DNA of 64,000 nt from Actinokineospora spheciospongiae (lineage in GTDB: Bacteria > Actinomycetota > Actinomycetes > Mycobacteriales > Pseudonocardiaceae), in contig NZ_AYXG01000147.1 of the NCBI RefSeq assembly GCF_000564855.1, positions 18,685 through 82,684 on the forward strand, given 5' to 3'. The first letter of the stretch is position 1. Every line of letters starts with the position of its first letter. This document shows, in pieces, positions 18,288 to 26,716 of this stretch. A program made the translations under genes and the position numbers. The notes beneath the pieces were generated by a model. That model saw only the letters and a program-made list of their open reading frames with translations. It searched no databases and was not told where the DNA came from.

Positions 18288-20492
18288 GTGCCGCCCGTCG
18301 AGCTGACCAGCTTCCTCGGCCGCGCCGCGGAGACCGCCGCCGTCCGGCGGCTGCTCGACGAGGCCCGCCTGGTGACGCTGACCGGGCCGGGCGGGGTCGG
18401 CAAGACCCGGCTCGCGCTCGCGGTGGCCAGGTCGGACGACCCCGTCTTCGTCGCGCTCGCCGACGTGCGCGACCCCGACCTGCTGCCCGCCGCGGTCGCG
18501 GGCGCGTTCGGGCTGCACGACCGGCCGGGGCAGGACGCGACCCGCACCGTGCTGCACCACCTGGCGGGCAGCGACGTGCTGCTGCTGTTGGACAACTGCG
18601 AACACCTCGTCGACGCCGCGGCCCGGTTCGCCCACGCCGTGCTGGCCACCTGCCCCGGCGTGGTCGTGCTCGCCACCGGCAGGCAGTCGCTCGGCGTGCC
18701 GGGGGAGCGGGTGTTCCCGGTGCCGCCGCTGCCGGTGCCCGCCGAACCCGGCACCGCCGACCCGCAGGCCCACGACCCGCTCTCCTGCGACCCGCTCTCC
18801 TACGACGGCGTGCGGCTGTTCGTCGACCGCGCCGACCGGGGCTTCGCGCTCACCGCCGACAACGCCGCCGACGTCGCCCGGCTGTGCGCCCGGCTCGACG
18901 GGCTGCCGCTGGCGATCGAGCTGGCCGCCGCCCGGGTCCGCTCGCTGGCGCCCCGGCAGATCCTCGACCGGCTCGACCACCGGCTGCTCACCTCCACCAC
19001 CCGCGGCGTGCCCGACCGCCAGCACACCCTGCGCGCCACCATCGAGTGGAGCCACGACCTGTGCACCGGCGCCGAGCGGGCGCTGTGGGCGCGGGTGTCG
19101 GTGTTCGCGGGCTCGTTCGACCTGCCCGCCGCCGCCGCGGTCTGCGCCGACCTGGGCACCGAGGCGACCGTGCTGGGGCTGCTCGACGGCCTGCTGGACA
19201 AGTCGGTGCTGCTGCGCGAGGACACCGGGGGCGACGTCCGCTACCGGATGCTGGAAACCCTCCGCGAGTTCGGCCGGGAGGAACTGGAGGCCGCCGGGGA
19301 GCTGTCGGCGGTCTCGCGCAGGCACCGCGACGTCTACGACCGGCTGACCGCCGCGGCCGAAGCGGACTGGGCGGGCCCCCGGCAGGCGCGGTGGGTGGCC
19401 GCGCTGCGCGCCGAGCACGCCAACCTGCGAGCCGCCCTGGAGTGGTCGCTGACCGAACCGGGGGAGGCCCCGGTGGCGCTGCGGATGGCCGCCAGGGTCG
19501 AGGAGTACTGGACCCTGCGCGGTTCGGTGTCCGAGCTGCGCCGCTGGCTCGACCGCGCCCTCACCGCCGTTCCCGGGTCGGGACCGGAGCGGGCGCACGC
19601 CGCGGGCGTGGCCGCGCTGGCGGCCCTGTGGCACCACGACACCGCCACCACCGCGGCCCGGCTGGCCGAGGCGGGCGACACCGACTTCGCCGCGTTCGTC
19701 CGGTCGCTGGCTGCCATGCTCGGCGGCGACTTCGCCGAGGCCGGGCGCCGGGCGGCGGCCGTGGTCGAGCGGGTCGGCGACGACGTCCGCCGCGCCATGC
19801 ACCCGATGTTCATCCTGGGCGTGTGCTCCGCGGTCGGGGGCGACCTCGACGGCGGCAGGCGCGTGCTGCACCGGGCGGTCGCCTTGGCCGACGACGCCTT
19901 CCACCTGAGCATGGCCCACTACGGCACGGCCGTCGTCGAAGTGCTCCACGGCGACGTCGCCGCCGCCGAGCGCGCCTGCCGCGCCGGGCTGCGCGCCGAC
20001 GCAGGCATCCACAACCTGTTCGGCAGCGCGCACCACGTGGAGGCGCTGGCCTGGGTCGCGGTCCGCTCCGGCGCCCCGGAGCGCGCGGCGGAACTGTTCG
20101 GCGCGGCGGCCACCCTGTGGGAGCTGGTCGGCGTCTCCCCGCGCCGGGCCGCGTCGCTGGCGGGCCCGCACACCGCGCACGTCGCCGAGGCGACCGCGGC
20201 CCTCGGCGAGCAGCGGTTCGCCACCGCCCACGCCCACGGGCACGCGCTGCCGGTCGACGAGGTCCGACCGTTCGCACTGGGGGAGAGCGCGCCGCCGCGG
20301 CTCGCGGGCACCCTCACCCGGCGCGAGGCGCAGGTGGCCGAACTGGTCGCCGAGGGGCTGACCAACCGGGAGATCGCGGCCGAGCTGGTGATCTCCACCC
20401 GCACGGCCGACACGCACGTGCAACGCATCCTGGCCAAGCTCGGACTGCGCAACCGCACCCAGGTGACCACGTGGGCGCGTACGCATACGTAG
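18288..20492 (+). CDS. LuxR-family STAND ATPase transcriptional regulator
   Basis: 734 aa from GTG 18288. An N-terminal NTPase module (FLGRAAE; Walker A GPGGVGKTR near residue 35; LLLLDNCEHL, Walker B-like, near 100) precedes an alpha-helical TPR-like sensor region. The C-terminal 60 residues are a LuxR helix-turn-helix (LTRREAQVAELVAEGLTNREI ... NRTQVTTWA). These large regulators oligomerise on ATP and an unknown ligand and activate metabolic or secretion genes. There is no SARP domain. No neighbour is an obvious target, though the deoA operon and the secreted hydrolase flank it. Confidence 0.9.
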   Translation: MPPVELTSFLGRAAETAAVRRLLDEARLVTLTGPGGVGKTRLALAVARSDDPVFVALADVRDPDLLPAAVAGAFGLHDRPGQDATRTVLHHLAGSDVLLLLDNCEHLVDAAARFAHAVLATCPGVVVLATGRQSLGVPGERVFPVPPLPVPAEPGTADPQAHDPLSCDPLSYDGVRLFVDRADRGFALTADNAADVARLCARLDGLPLAIELAAARVRSLAPRQILDRLDHRLLTSTTRGVPDRQHTLRATIEWSHDLCTGAERALWARVSVFAGSFDLPAAAAVCADLGTEATVLGLLDGLLDKSVLLREDTGGDVRYRMLETLREFGREELEAAGELSAVSRRHRDVYDRLTAAAEADWAGPRQARWVAALRAEHANLRAALEWSLTEPGEAPVALRMAARVEEYWTLRGSVSELRRWLDRALTAVPGSGPERAHAAGVAALAALWHHDTATTAARLAEAGDTDFAAFVRSLAAMLGGDFAEAGRRAAAVVERVGDDVRRAMHPMFILGVCSAVGGDLDGGRRVLHRAVALADDAFHLSMAHYGTAVVEVLHGDVAAAERACRAGLRADAGIHNLFGSAHHVEALAWVAVRSGAPERAAELFGAAATLWELVGVSPRRAASLAGPHTAHVAEATAALGEQRFATAHAHGHALPVDEVRPFALGESAPPRLAGTLTRREAQVAELVAEGLTNREIAAELVISTRTADTHVQRILAKLGLRNRTQVTTWARTHT

Positions 20493-20528
20493 CCGCTTCC
20501 CTCGATACGGGTTTTCTTTCCCCAGGGG

Positions 20529-20556
20529 TGTCAATCCGCTAACTCGGTCGTAACGT
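20529..20556 (+). promoter_or_regulatory. putative leaderless promoter of the secreted hydrolase
   Basis: TGTCAA (20529-20534) and TAACGT (20551-20556), 16 bp apart, end 9 nt before the ATG at 20566. There is no Shine-Dalgarno, consistent with a leaderless mRNA. Confidence 0.45.
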
Positions 20557-20565
20557 CCCACAGTC

Positions 20566-21459
20566 ATGAGGATCAGCAAGAAGATCGCCGTGGCGATTCC
20601 GGCGGCCCTGGCCATCGCCGGTGCGGGCGTCGTCGTCGCCATTCCGGACGCCGGTGCCGCGCAGACCTCCCAGGTCGTCACCGCCAACCCCCACCAGCGC
20701 GGACCCGACCCGACACCGGAAACAGTGCGGGCGCCGCAGGGCACATTCGCCTTTTCCACGTATTCGGTTCCCGCCAGTGTCACCGGATTCGGCCAGGGCA
20801 CCATCTACTACCCGGACGACACCACGCAGGGCACCTTCGCCGGGGTGGCGATCTCCCCCGGCTACACCGGCCCCGAGGCGTCGGTGGCCTGGCTGGGACC
20901 GCGACTGGCCTCCCGGGGTTTCGTGGTCATCACCATCACCACCAATTCGCGCTACGACCAGCCGACCAGTCGCGGGAAGCAGCTCTTGGCGGCCTTGGAC
21001 TACCTGACCAAGCAGTCACCCACCGAGGTCAGGCAGCGCCTGGACGCCACCCGCCTCGGCGTCATGGGGCACTCGATGGGCGGCGGCGGGGCCCTCTACG
21101 CGGCCTACAAGCGGCCGTCGCTCAAGGCCGCCGTTCCGCTCGCGCCGTGGAACCTCATCAAGAACTGGTCGGGCATCAGGGTGCCCACGCTGGTCGTGGC
21201 GGGCACCGCCGACAAGACCGCGTCGGCGGGCGCGCACTCGCTGCCGTTCTACAGCAGCATGACCGGTGCCCGTGAACGCGCCTTCGCCGACGTCACCGGG
21301 GCCGACCACCTCACGTTCGTCCGGGAGGACCCGGTGATCGGCGCGCTGGCGGTGTCCTGGCTCAAGCGGTTCCTGGACGACGACACCCGGTACGCGCCGT
21401 TCATCACCGAGCCCGTCGGCCTGAGCCGGTTCCTCTGCTCTTGCCCGTACGCCGGATAG
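20566..21459 (+). CDS. secreted polyester hydrolase/cutinase of the PET-hydrolase family
   Basis: 297 aa with an N-terminal signal peptide (cleavage near residues 30-33). The mature enzyme follows the Thermobifida cutinase/PETase pattern: NPHQRGPDPT start, GTIYYPDDT, ISPGYTGPEASVAWLG (oxyanion Tyr100), nucleophile elbow GHSMGGGG (Ser170), substrate-wall Trp195 (PLAPWNL), acid Asp216 and His248 (GADHLTF), then VSWLKRF...DDTRY. These enzymes hydrolyse cutin, triglycerides and some act on PET. The C-terminus is unusual: the disulfide loop that normally separates two cysteines by about 16 residues is reduced to CSC (291/293) after a short insertion. The family is strongly supported; PET activity is untested inference. 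Confidence 0.92.
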   Translation: MRISKKIAVAIPAALAIAGAGVVVAIPDAGAAQTSQVVTANPHQRGPDPTPETVRAPQGTFAFSTYSVPASVTGFGQGTIYYPDDTTQGTFAGVAISPGYTGPEASVAWLGPRLASRGFVVITITTNSRYDQPTSRGKQLLAALDYLTKQSPTEVRQRLDATRLGVMGHSMGGGGALYAAYKRPSLKAAVPLAPWNLIKNWSGIRVPTLVVAGTADKTASAGAHSLPFYSSMTGARERAFADVTGADHLTFVREDPVIGALAVSWLKRFLDDDTRYAPFITEPVGLSRFLCSCPYAG

Positions 21460-21507
21460 GTCCGGAGCCCGGGTGGGCTGTTGTCGTCCTCGTGGACCCG
21501 CCGGAAC

Positions 21508-21546
21508 GCGGAAGGCCCCACCTCGGTGCGAGGTGGGGCCTTCCGC
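21508..21546. terminator. bidirectional hairpin terminator
   Basis: Perfect 18-bp arms (21508-21525, 21529-21546) with a GTG loop, between the convergent hydrolase and coiled-coil genes. Confidence 0.88.
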
Positions 21547-21562
21547 GGTCGACCGGTGGGCG

Positions 21563-22876
21563 TCAGGCGCCCGCGGCGATGTCGGATTCCTCGTTGTTCT
21601 CGTCGCGCACCTTGTCCGCCGACTTCGGGCCCTTGCCGTTGGTGCGGCGGCGGTTGCCCTGGCGGGGGAGGGTGGTGGGCGGCGGCGGGGTGGGCTGGCC
21701 GCCGCCGAGCATCAGCTCCGCGAAGGTGGCCATGGCCTCGTCCAGGTGGCCGCCGATGCGGCGGACCGACTCGTCGTTGCTGCGCCGCACCAGGGACTCC
21801 ACCGAGTCGGAGTCGGGGCGGTGCGACAGGGTGCCCTCGACCTTGGTCAGGCCGCGCTCGATCGAGCCGCCGAGGTCGCCCAGCTTCGCGGTGAAGCCGT
21901 CCTCCACCGTGTCCAGGCGGGTGGCCATCTCGTCCAGCCGGGCGGTGACGGTCTCCAGCCGCTGCGCCAGGGACTCCAAGCGCTCGCTCGCGTCGACGGT
22001 CTCCCTGGTCTCGCGCAGCGCCTCGCGCAGGGCGCCGGTGGCCTCGTCGAGCTTGCCGTGCAGCGCGTCGCGGGACTCGCCGACAGAGGTGTCGAGGGCG
22101 TCGCGGGTGGCGTCGAGGCCGGTGGCGACCGCGTCCAGCTTGCCGTGCAGCGAGTCCGAGGTCTCGGTGAAGCGGCCGTGCAGGGCGTTGGTGGAGTCGG
22201 TGACCTTGCCGTGCACCGCGTCGACCCGGCCGGTGGTGAGGTCGACCTTGCCCACGACCGCGTCCGCCGCCTCGGTGACCGTGCGGGCCAGGGCGTCCTT
22301 GGTGCCGTCGAGGTGCTCGTGCACGCCCTCGTCGACCTCGTCGATGCGGCCGCGCAGGGCGGTCTCCAGGATCTCGATCCGCTCGCGGACCGGGCCGTGC
22401 ACCGAACCGGGGACCTGGTCGATCTTGCCGTCCTGCTTGTCCAGGTGGTGGTCCAGCTCGTCGATGCGGCGGTGGATGCTGGCGAGCTTGTCCTCCAGGC
22501 CGTCCATCCGGCCCGCCACGCCCTCGAAGCGGCCCGCGACCCCGTCGAGCCGACCGTCGAGCTGCGCGAACGGCGTCGCCAGCTTGTCCACGATGCTCTC
22601 CACGGCCCGCCCGATCGCCGCGATCGCCGTGTCCTGCGCCTCCAGCTTCGACATCGCCTCGTCCAGCCGCTCCGCCAGCACGCTGACCTCGGTGCGGTCG
22701 GGCATCTCGGACAGGCGCTTGCGCACCGACCCGATCGACTCCAGGGGCGACAGCCTGGCGTGGATCTCGTCCAGGGCGTCGAAGATCTGCTGCTGTTCGC
22801 TCTCACGGATCTCGGCCGCGCGCGTGAGCATGTTGCGCATCCGGTCGAACGACACCGTGGGGTTGTTTTCGTTCAC
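21563..22876 (-). CDS. long repetitive coiled-coil protein
   Basis: About 437 aa from GTG 22876; an upstream ATG (22951) would add 25 unlikely residues. Almost the whole length is a quasi-repeat of 11-15 residue units (for example LDGVAGRFEGVAGRMDGLEDK; DSTNALHGRFTETSDSLHGK; RLESLAQRLETVTARLDEM), giving an extended amphipathic alpha-helix like apolipoprotein or phasin-type proteins. It ends in a proline run and a basic/acidic tail, has no membrane helix or signal peptide, and is strongly charged. A cytoskeletal, scaffold or membrane-surface role is plausible; no family was recognised with certainty. Confidence 0.78.
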   Translation of the reverse strand: MNENNPTVSFDRMRNMLTRAAEIRESEQQQIFDALDEIHARLSPLESIGSVRKRLSEMPDRTEVSVLAERLDEAMSKLEAQDTAIAAIGRAVESIVDKLATPFAQLDGRLDGVAGRFEGVAGRMDGLEDKLASIHRRIDELDHHLDKQDGKIDQVPGSVHGPVRERIEILETALRGRIDEVDEGVHEHLDGTKDALARTVTEAADAVVGKVDLTTGRVDAVHGKVTDSTNALHGRFTETSDSLHGKLDAVATGLDATRDALDTSVGESRDALHGKLDEATGALREALRETRETVDASERLESLAQRLETVTARLDEMATRLDTVEDGFTAKLGDLGGSIERGLTKVEGTLSHRPDSDSVESLVRRSNDESVRRIGGHLDEAMATFAELMLGGGQPTPPPPTTLPRQGNRRRTNGKGPKSADKVRDENNEESDIAAGA

Positions 22877-23089
22877 GGAGGTGACCTTCGTCCTGGGGAG
22901 GGAATGTTGTGGAGACCCTGGGGAGCCTAGCCAGTCCCAGAAGGCGTCCATACACCACCCGTCGCTGGTTCGTCGGTCCAGACACGCGTGGTTGGACCGT
23001 TCGGCGTACAGTCTGCCGGCGGATGCGGCGACCCCGGCGTACCTTACGTGACGGATCGGCTACTCCAACGGGTGGCCCGCCCCGCCGAG

Positions 23090-23095
23090 TACCGT
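23090..23095 (+). promoter_or_regulatory. putative leaderless -10 of add
   Basis: TACCGT ends 6 nt before the ATG at 23102 and no Shine-Dalgarno is present. Confidence 0.4.
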
Positions 23096-23101
23096 ACGGC
23101 C

Positions 23102-24205
23102 ATGTCGACCTCCCTCGTGGCACCGGTGACCCCGGAAGCCCTCCTCCGCGCACCCAAGGTCCTCCTGCACGACCACCTCGACGGCGGTCTGCGCCCGGCC
23201 ACGGTCATCGACCTGGCCGAAGCCTCCGGCTACCGCGACCTCCCCACCACCGACGCCGACGCGCTCGGCGCGTGGTTCCGGGAGTCCGCCGACTCCGGCT
23301 CCCTCGTCCGCTACCTGGAGACGTTCGCCCACACCTGCGGCGTGCTCCAGGACGAGGCCGCGCTCGTGCGCGTGGCCGCCGAGTGCGCCGAGGACCTCGC
23401 CGCCGACGGCGTGGTCTACGCCGAGGTCCGCTACGCGCCGGAGCTGTGCACCGAGAAGGGGCTCGGGCTCGACGCCATCGTGGAGGCGGTGCAGGCCGGG
23501 TTCCGCGAGGGGGAGGCCCGCGCCGCGGCGGCCGGTCGGACGATCCGGATCGGGACGCTGCTGTGCGCCATGCGGCAGAACGCCCGGTCGCTGGAGATCG
23601 CCGAGCTGGCCGTGCGCTACCGCGACAGCGGGGTCGTCGGGTTCGACATCGCGGGCCCGGAGGCCGGGTTCCCGCCCACCCGCAACCTCGACGCGTTCGA
23701 GTACCTGCGGCAGCAGAACGCGCACTTCACCATCCACGCCGGGGAGGCGTTCGGGCTGCCCTCGATCTGGGAGGCGCTGCAGCACTGCGGGGCCGAGCGG
23801 CTCGGGCACGGGGTGCGGATCGTCGACGACATCAAGGTGGCCGAGGACGGCACGGTGCAGCTCGGGCGGCTGGCGAGCTACGTGCGCGACCGGCGCATCC
23901 CGCTGGAGATGTGCCCGTCGTCGAACGTGCAGACCGGGGCCGCCCCCTCGATCGGGGAACACCCGATCGGGCTGCTGGCGCGGCTGCGGTTCCGGGTGAC
24001 GGTCAACACCGACAACCGGCTGATGAGCGGCTGCTCGATGACCTCGGAGATGCGGGCGCTGGTGGACGAGTTCGACTTCGGCTGGGCTGACCTGCAGCGC
24101 TTCACGGTCAACGCGATGAAGTCGGCGTTCATCGGCTTCGACGAGCGGCTGGCGATCATCGAGGACGTGGTCAAGCCCGGCTACGCCGCACTGATGGCGC
24201 CGTAG
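23102..24205 (+). CDS. add: adenosine deaminase
   Basis: 367 aa from ATG 23102. It deaminates adenosine/deoxyadenosine to inosine. Zinc ligands are H23 and H25 (LLHDHLDG); HAGE follows near residue 212, then LGHG; the catalytic acidic region reads NTDNRLMSG, as in other actinobacterial Add. A transposed start 38 codons upstream lacks a good context. It is monocistronic with its own hairpin terminator. The inosine product would feed the PNP encoded at 40.6 kb. Confidence 0.95.
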   Translation: MSTSLVAPVTPEALLRAPKVLLHDHLDGGLRPATVIDLAEASGYRDLPTTDADALGAWFRESADSGSLVRYLETFAHTCGVLQDEAALVRVAAECAEDLAADGVVYAEVRYAPELCTEKGLGLDAIVEAVQAGFREGEARAAAAGRTIRIGTLLCAMRQNARSLEIAELAVRYRDSGVVGFDIAGPEAGFPPTRNLDAFEYLRQQNAHFTIHAGEAFGLPSIWEALQHCGAERLGHGVRIVDDIKVAEDGTVQLGRLASYVRDRRIPLEMCPSSNVQTGAAPSIGEHPIGLLARLRFRVTVNTDNRLMSGCSMTSEMRALVDEFDFGWADLQRFTVNAMKSAFIGFDERLAIIEDVVKPGYAALMAP

Positions 24206-24219
24206 GCCCCGGAGACGGC

Positions 24220-24249
24220 AGTGGCCCCGGTCCGTCGACCGGGGCCACT
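24220..24249. terminator. hairpin terminator between add and the convergent gene
   Basis: Perfect 13-bp arms (24220-24232, 24237-24249) with a CGTC loop, serving convergent genes on both strands. Confidence 0.85.
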
Positions 24250-24262
24250 CGTCCGCTGGTGG

Positions 24263-25531
24263 CTAGTGGACTGTCAGGCGGTCCTCGAAGGTCTCGACCA
24301 GCTTGTTCCAGGCGGCGGACTCGGCGTCGAAGGGCGCGCTCGGCGCCATCCGGGTCGGGTCCGGGGCGAGGATGAAGCTGACCAGCCAGCCCAGGCTCTC
24401 GGACTGGCCGAGCGCCTCGCCCACCGAGTCGTCGCCCGCCCAGTCGGCGGCGTCGGTGAGCAGTTCCACGGCGAGGTCGAGCTGCACCGGGTCCACCGCG
24501 TCGACGCCCTCGCCCAGGTCCTCGCCGAGACCGGCGAGCACGTAGGTGTTCTCGCTGTCGACCTCGAGGTCCAGGCTGCCGTCGGTGGCCTTGGTGGCCA
24601 CCTCGTCCCAGGTGGAGACCTCGGTCAGGTCGTTGTCGGTCAGGTCCTCGGTGGCCAGGAACTTGGCCAGCCCGCGCGGCGAGGTGGCCACGTCGATCTT
24701 GCCGTCGCTGCCCAGGAAGACCGGCTCGTCGTCGAGGTAGCAGCGCAGCGTGTAGTACTCCGAACCGGCGGCGATGATCTTGATCGGGTCGATGCCGACC
24801 TCGGCCCAGAAGCCGACCGGCACGTCCTCCCCGACCTCCTCGGTGTCCGCCTCGGCGACCTCGTCGTCGGTGTCCACCTCGTCGGTGTCGTCGTCGCCCG
24901 CGGCCTTGGCGGCGGCCTCGGCGGCGTCCGCGTGGAAGGCGACCAGTTCCTCGGCGCTCTTCTCCAGCGCGGACCCGTCGACCTCCGGCACCGCCACCAC
25001 CGCGTCGAGGGCGTCGAGGACCTCGTCCCAGCGCTCGGAGATCGTCTCGGCGAGGTCGGTCCACAGCCGCTCGCCGTCGCGCCCGGTGAACGGGAACGTG
25101 CCCTGGTCGAGCACGGCGAAGCCGTCGGCGGCGCCGAGGACCTCGTGCACCTCGTCCAGCTCGCACACGTCGGCCAGCGAGCGCACGATCGCCACGATGT
25201 CGGCCAGCTCGCCGATCGTCCAGGTGTCGGGCTCCTCCGCCACCAGCTCCGGCACGCCGACCAGGTCGTACTGGTGCGCCTCGTCGGGCATCAGCTCGGC
25301 CACCGACAGCGCGGGCACCAGGTGCCAGGCCGGGTGGTCGGACAGGTCGTGCTCCTCGGTGGTCCGCACGAACGCGGCCAGGTGCGCTGCGTCGGGGAAG
25401 GCGTAGAGGTCGTCCTCGTGGCCGAGGAACGCCTCCCACTCCTCGCCGTCTTCCCGCCAGCGCGGAGCCCACAGCGTGACCACGTCACCCTGTGGCAACC
25501 CCAGCTCGATCGGGACGATGTCCTGGGCCAT
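24263..25531 (-). CDS. conserved acidic protein, function unknown
   Basis: 422 aa from the ATG at 25531, which lies just after GGACCTCC. Extremely acidic; a central Asp/Glu/Ala/Thr-rich linker (about residues 200-240, AAGDDDTDEVDTDDEVAEAD) separates two globular halves. Homologues in related genera are, from memory, often labelled 'primosomal protein', but no primosome domain is visible. The N-half begins with DIVPIELGLPQGDVVTLWAP and resembles a self-contained domain rich in Trp and Asp. No signal or membrane segment. Probably cytoplasmic; role unknown. Confidence 0.82.
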   Translation of the reverse strand: MAQDIVPIELGLPQGDVVTLWAPRWREDGEEWEAFLGHEDDLYAFPDAAHLAAFVRTTEEHDLSDHPAWHLVPALSVAELMPDEAHQYDLVGVPELVAEEPDTWTIGELADIVAIVRSLADVCELDEVHEVLGAADGFAVLDQGTFPFTGRDGERLWTDLAETISERWDEVLDALDAVVAVPEVDGSALEKSAEELVAFHADAAEAAAKAAGDDDTDEVDTDDEVAEADTEEVGEDVPVGFWAEVGIDPIKIIAAGSEYYTLRCYLDDEPVFLGSDGKIDVATSPRGLAKFLATEDLTDNDLTEVSTWDEVATKATDGSLDLEVDSENTYVLAGLGEDLGEGVDAVDPVQLDLAVELLTDAADWAGDDSVGEALGQSESLGWLVSFILAPDPTRMAPSAPFDAESAAWNKLVETFEDRLTVH

Positions 25532-25743
25532 TGGAGGTCCTCCTGGTCGCAAAGCCATCAGCCGGCGTGCCCGCGCGCGCACGCCGGTCGGCAGCCTACG
25601 GGGTCCGGATCTTCCGCAGGCACCCAGCGGTCGGAACACCGCCGGTTCCGGGCCGCGGAACCGGCCGCCCACCTGGGTCGCCGCCCGCCCCCGGCCGCCG
25701 CGGCCGCGGGAGAACCCGGGTCCAGCCGCTGGTCAGGGCGGGT

Positions 25744-26283
25744 TCACCGGTCCGACCGGAGCGTGGACAGGTCGAACGAGAGCGGGTCGTCCGGGTCGAA
25801 GCCGTCGTCGACCACCGGCCCGCGGCGGGAGACCTCGCCGTCGGCCCGGCGCAGCCGCTCGTCGCGCCTGCGCTGGAACTCCTCGGCGGTGATGCCCCCG
25901 GTGTCGCGCCGGGCGGGCGCGGGGCGGCCGGAGAGCTGCTCGACGGCGTAGGTCAGGTCGTCGCCCAGGATCGGGGCCAGCCGGTTGTAGGCGGCCTGGG
26001 TGGCCTGGTCCACCGCCGCCTCGGCGACCAGCACGATCAGCCTGCCGAGCTGGTCGGCGCCCCAGCGCACGGCGTCCTGGCGCAGCCACAGCTCGACCAG
26101 CCTGCCCCGGCCGTCGACGGTGACCCGCACGCTCTGGTGGTTGTCGGTCGCGGTGCCGCGCACCTGCTCCAGCACGGTGTCCACGCCCGCCAGCGCCTGC
26201 TGCCGGGCCCGGCCGTCCTCGATGAGCTGCCGGGTGCTGCGCTCGACCGGTTCGCGCCCGGCGCCCGACCACTGCCCGGTCAC
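25744..26283 (-). CDS. YbaB/EbfC-like DNA-binding-family protein, second copy
   Basis: 179 aa from GTG 26283. The central part (SVRVTVDGRGRLVELWL, then a helix-rich QAAYNRLAPIL) has the beta-alpha layout of YbaB/EbfC-like proteins that accompany type VII-secreted substrates in Pseudonocardiales. A disordered Arg/Asp-rich tail follows. The start overlaps the upstream paralogue (GTGA). The exact activity of these variants is not established; it may be a chaperone rather than a nucleoid protein. Confidence 0.75.
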   Translation of the reverse strand: MTGQWSGAGREPVERSTRQLIEDGRARQQALAGVDTVLEQVRGTATDNHQSVRVTVDGRGRLVELWLRQDAVRWGADQLGRLIVLVAEAAVDQATQAAYNRLAPILGDDLTYAVEQLSGRPAPARRDTGGITAEEFQRRRDERLRRADGEVSRRGPVVDDGFDPDDPLSFDLSTLRSDR

Positions 26284-26675
26284 CGGAGCCTCCGCTGCTC
26301 GCGCGCACCCAGCGGGCTGTCGTACGCCTCGTCCTCGTCGTCGTCGATCGGCTGGTAGCCCAGCGACGCCAGTTGCTGCTCGCCCCCGGGCCCGAGCACG
26401 GGCGACAGCGTCGCGTGCATGGTCGCCCCCGCCCGCCGGGTGGCCAGGCCCGCCAGCGCGGTGATCTGCGCGGCCAGCGCCTCCGCGCCGACCCGCAGCG
26501 CCCCCGGCGTGAGCACCACCTCCGCCAGCAGCCCGCCCGGCCGCACGGTGACCTGCACCCCGCCGTCACCGCTGCTCGCCTGCCCGGTGACCGGACCGAT
26601 CCCCCGCCGCTCGGCGGCCGCCCTGGTCTGCTCGACCCGGTGCGCCACCGAGTCCAGCTCCCGGTTGATGTCCAT
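26280..26675 (-). CDS. YbaB/EbfC-like protein, first copy
   Basis: 131 aa from ATG 26675. An N-terminal helix (NRELDSVAHRVEQTRAAAERR) is followed by the beta-rich VQVTVRPGGLLAEVVLTPGALR core typical of this family, then an acidic tail (DDDEDEAYD). Forms an operon with its diverged neighbour and with the NlpC/P60 protein. A longer in-frame upstream reading is a shadow of the NlpC gene. Confidence 0.75.
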   Translation of the reverse strand: MDINRELDSVAHRVEQTRAAAERRGIGPVTGQASSGDGGVQVTVRPGGLLAEVVLTPGALRVGAEALAAQITALAGLATRRAGATMHATLSPVLGPGGEQQLASLGYQPIDDDEDEAYDSPLGAREQRRLR

Positions 26676-26716
26676 CTCCACGCCCCCACCTCCAGCGGAC
26701 AGTGTGCCGCAGCGGT

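Noticed and set aside
16796..20542. 1248-aa plus-strand ORF spanning deoA and the LuxR gene
   Set aside because: Low-complexity Arg/Gly-rich frame shadow crossing two real genes.
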